46,699 nt of DNA. Source: Bacteroidia bacterium (GTDB lineage Bacteria > Bacteroidota > Bacteroidia > JADZBD01). The DNA lies in the NCBI GenBank assembly GCA_020054095.1, contig JAGVMA010000059.1, positions 1 through 46,699 on the forward strand, read 5' to 3'. This document shows positions 44,820 to 46,699 of the stretch, piece by piece. Numbering within the stretch: position 1 is the first letter of the stretch; each line of letters opens with the position of its first letter. Under the pieces are notes generated by a model. The model searched no databases. It saw nothing but the letters and a program-made list of their open reading frames with translations, and was not told where the DNA came from. The position numbers and the translations under genes are program-made.

Positions 44820-45137
44820 AATGTAAAGTAATTATTGGAGAATGTAAAAGTAGAATGTTAAAATGTAAAGTGTGTATTAAAGAATGTAAAAGTTGTAAGC
44901 TAAAATTTAAAGTTAGTACAAAAGAATGTATTTTGTGTAATGCAATTGCGTGGATGTATGATATTGAAATGTAAAATAATTATACAAGAATGTGAAATAT
45001 AATTATGAAAAATGTAAAATTAAAGTGAAAGAATGTAAAGTGTGAGTGTGAGAATGTATTATTAGGTATAGTGTTGCCAGGTTGTATGGAAAGAAAATGT
45101 GAGTTAGGGGCGATTGAATGTGAAGGGTGGGAGTGAG
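44820..45137. repeat. Helically phased 21-22 bp array of AATGTAAA, nearly free of C on the plus strand
   Basis: AATGT (mostly AATGTAAA, usually preceded by AG) occurs exactly at 44820, 44841, 44862, 44883, 44925, 44968, 44989, 45011, 45032, 45053, 45096 and 45117. The missing slot at 44904 holds the one-mismatch AATTT; two other slots have decayed. The spacing is 21 or 22 bp (297 bp over 14 steps, mean 21.2), close to two helical turns. The remaining 13 or so bases per unit are variable. About eight C residues occur in 44801-45180. There are no cas genes and no long identical repeats. The array precedes the minus-strand gene at 43930-44643; on that strand it would give an unstructured G-poor RNA. 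Confidence 0.8.
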
Positions 45138-45296
45138 AGTGTGGTTTGTTGTTGTAAGATTGGAAGGGTTAGGGATTTTAGTCAAATAATTTGATACTCG
45201 AATATTTTTTTGTGTTTTAGTGAAAAAAAAGTAGATTTGGTGAGCAAAATAATATTGTTCTTAAAAATATTTGCTATTGCGTTAAGTTATATTCTT

Positions 45297-45475
45297 GAAA
45301 CCGAAAACCGCGAATTTTCAATTACCTCGATGAATAAACATAGCGCTCGTGCATGGCACGGGCGTAGTTTATTTGGGGTAGTGGGCGCTTCGCGGTGCCT
45401 CGGTTTCAGATTTCCTACTAACTCGTGCCTAAAATGGTTTAGGGTTAGTGGGAGAAAATTCACTAACCCTAAAAA
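45297..45475. other. Structured non-coding segment with nested hairpins
   Basis: The outer arms GAAACCG (45297-45303) and CGGTTTC (45401-45407) pair, and inside them CCGCG (45308-45312) pairs with CGCGG (45391-45395). Within the loop a 9-bp hairpin with one G-T pair forms at 45344-45352/45356-45364 around ATG. Next to it a perfect 10-bp stem AGGGTTAGTG/CACTAACCCT (45441-45450/45461-45470) with a 10-base loop is followed by an A run, ten or so bases before the SBBP-repeat gene. The composition is richer in G and C than the flanks. It could be a structured RNA, a 5'-UTR element, or a dispersed repeat; an 89-codon ORF across it is probably a by-product. Confidence 0.55.
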
Positions 45476-45484
45476 ATAGTTAGC

Positions 45485-46636
45485 ATGAAAAAAACAAATT
45501 TCATTTTTACAATTACACTATTGTTGTTTGCAACAGTTTTGGGTGCACAAACAATTCCAAACAAATCGTGGATTAGGAACTACAGCAGCGTAGATTCTTT
45601 ATTTAATGCGCCTACTGAAATAGATGCAAACGGGAATGTTTACATCACCGGATATTCTTTAACACAAAATAATTGTTATGATTTTACAACAATAAAATAT
45701 GACAATAACGGGGTACAACAGTGGGTAGCAACATACAATAGTAATATGAATGGGTGCGACAGGGCTGTAGCATTAGCTGTAGACGCGGGTGGTAATGTTT
45801 ACGTTACAGGGTCTGGTCAAGGTAGTGTGACAGGATTAGATTACGTTACAGTAAAATACAGTGCGAATGGTGTGCAACAATGGGTGCAAGTATATAATGG
45901 AACAGGCAATGGTACTGATATCCCATCTGCAATAGCACTTGATGGCTCAGGAAACATATATGTAACGGGAACGAGCAAAGGGCTAGTTAATAGTGACTAT
46001 ACTACTGTTAAGTATAATAATAGTGGTGTCCAATTGTGGGTGAGCAGATATAACGGTTTGGCTAATGCACAGGATAATGCAATAGGTTTAGTTGTTACAA
46101 GTAATAATAGAGTTTTTGTAACTGGAAATTCAGTAGGGACCAGTGGTGGAATTAACATTGTAACAATCAGATATAATGCTGCCAATGGAAATCAATTGTG
46201 GGCAAGCATTTATAACGGAAGTTTTGGGGGCACTGATTTGCCTAAGAGTATTGTTAGTGATGCCTCCGGAACCAACATAGTTATAACGGGTAGCACACAA
46301 GCTAATGTGAGTAGTTCTGATTATGTTACAATAAAATACAATGCAAATGGGTTTCAGCAATGGGTGCAAACCTATAATGGGTATGGTTTTGATGATATAG
46401 GACAAACAGTTTTGCTTGATAATGGAGGTAATATTGTAGTAACGGGAACAAGCAATTTAACTGCCACAGGAATTGAGTACACCACTATAAAATATGACAA
46501 TGCTGGAGCATTAGTTTGGATTAGGAAACATGCTGTTGGAGGAATAGTTTCTGGTGTAAGAATAAGAAATAAGATGGCCATAGATTTTAGTAACCATATT
46601 TTGGAGTTCCTACCTTTGAGTGGACAAATTATTTAG
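45485..46636 (+). pseudogene. Secreted SBBP-repeat protein truncated by an insertion sequence
   Basis: The 383-residue ORF begins with a signal peptide (1-21, ending GAQ). About six repeats of roughly 50 residues follow, of the form DYVTVKYSANGVQQWVQVYNG then GNIYVTGTS, the SBBP beta-propeller pattern. The body ends abruptly: at 46617 the sequence changes to TGAGTGGACAAATTATTTAG, which looks like an IS3-family terminal repeat, and the last six or so codons (to the stop at 46634-46636) are within it. The expected C-terminal part, such as a T9SS sorting domain, is missing, so the protein is probably not made in functional form. Structured DNA precedes the start. Confidence 0.8.
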
Positions 46637-46699
46637 TTTAAAATCGCGACCTTAGATCCATGAAACAAGTAAGAAGTCGTTACAGCAAAGAATTTAAAA
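46617..46699 (+). mobile_element. Left end of an IS3-family-like insertion sequence
   Basis: TGAGTGGACAAATTATTTAG at 46617 resembles the TG-starting terminal inverted repeat of IS3-family elements. A transposase-like ORF opens 43 bp later, and the element runs off the window. It interrupts the SBBP-repeat gene. The right end and target duplication cannot be seen. Confidence 0.6.
46660..46699 (+). CDS. Partial transposase OrfA-like start, cut by the window edge
   Basis: Thirteen codons from the ATG read MKQVRSRYSKEFK, matching the helix-turn-helix start of IS3-family OrfA proteins (the RYSxEFK pattern). Only the start is present. The reading frame is open to the window end. Confidence 0.6.
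   Translation, partial: MKQVRSRYSKEFK

Noticed and set aside
44792-44974. A 60-codon plus-strand ORF with Cys at nearly every seventh residue
   Set aside because: The pattern follows from the 21-bp DNA period being exactly seven codons (AATGTAAA read as E-C-K). The array continues beyond the ORF with 22-bp steps that break the frame, so protein-level selection is unlikely.
44820-45137. CRISPR array
   Set aside because: Only about eight bases per unit are conserved, units are 21-22 bp, spacers are not distinct and no cas genes are near.
45210-45479. An 89-codon plus-strand ORF
   Set aside because: It spans the nested hairpins, lacks a recognisable domain, and has composition that fits a structured non-coding element better. 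Translation cannot be excluded.
1-46699. tRNA genes, rRNA genes or a prophage
   Set aside because: No tRNA-like cloverleaf, rRNA signature or run of phage structural genes was recognised by eye in the gaps. A dedicated scan could still find something.

Overview
The window comes from an AT-rich member of the Bacteroidota. The evidence is type IX secretion genes (porQ-like, porE-like, and a secreted protein with a C-terminal sorting domain), a CCC-motif membrane protein, the Bacteroidota form of PurM, many TAnnTTTG (-7) promoter boxes, and RNase P RNA with AT-rich flanks. I cannot place it reliably below phylum. Several genes seem to start with TTG.

Layout. 1-1.2 kb: a tyrosine recombinase (minus strand) with a pair of 21-bp repeats just beyond its stop codon. 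1.4-2.1 kb: two coupled small membrane proteins. 2.1-8.05 kb: a compact minus-strand run of six genes, dapD, GT9 glycosyltransferase, tsaC/sua5, CASTOR/POLLUX-type channel, bestrophin-type channel and beta-carbonic anhydrase. The last three look like an ion and bicarbonate module. 8.2-14.15 kb: a four-gene plus-strand operon that I read as an unusual exopolysaccharide synthesis and export system: a TolC-like outer-membrane protein fused to a TIM-barrel hydrolase-like domain, an HlyD/Alg44-like periplasmic adaptor, a regulator with pseudo-receiver, zinc-ribbon and degenerate GGDEF parts, and a processive GT2 synthase. 14.2-22.7 kb: ruvX, def, a lipoprotein, a T9SS-secreted protein, a BadF-type kinase, porQ, purM and a porE-like OmpA protein.

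23.35-40.4 kb: a plus-strand surface-polysaccharide cluster of 16 genes, mostly overlapping or a few bases apart: five GT4-type glycosyltransferases, two GT2 enzymes, a GT-C membrane glycosyltransferase, an O-antigen polymerase, two methyltransferases plus an FkbM methyltransferase, a nucleotide-sugar epimerase, an atypical SDR, WecB and AsnB. Two genes in it are broken by single-base indels (three in all), and a fourth indel seems to remove the proper start of another. Three of the four lie in long T or A tracts. No flippase, initiating sugar-phosphate transferase or chain-length regulator is visible.

40.4-43.9 kb: comEC, a DUF2027-Smr gene, then rnpB ending beside a strong GC-rich palindrome. 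43.9-46.7 kb: an orphan internally duplicated protein (minus strand). Upstream of it is a C-depleted stretch in which AATGTAAA recurs about every 21.2 bp, followed by a structured non-coding segment. The window ends in a secreted SBBP-repeat protein cut short by what looks like the left end of an IS3-family element.

The strongest candidates for something undescribed are the four-gene export system at 8.2-14.15 kb and the helically phased repeat array at 44.8-45.1 kb.
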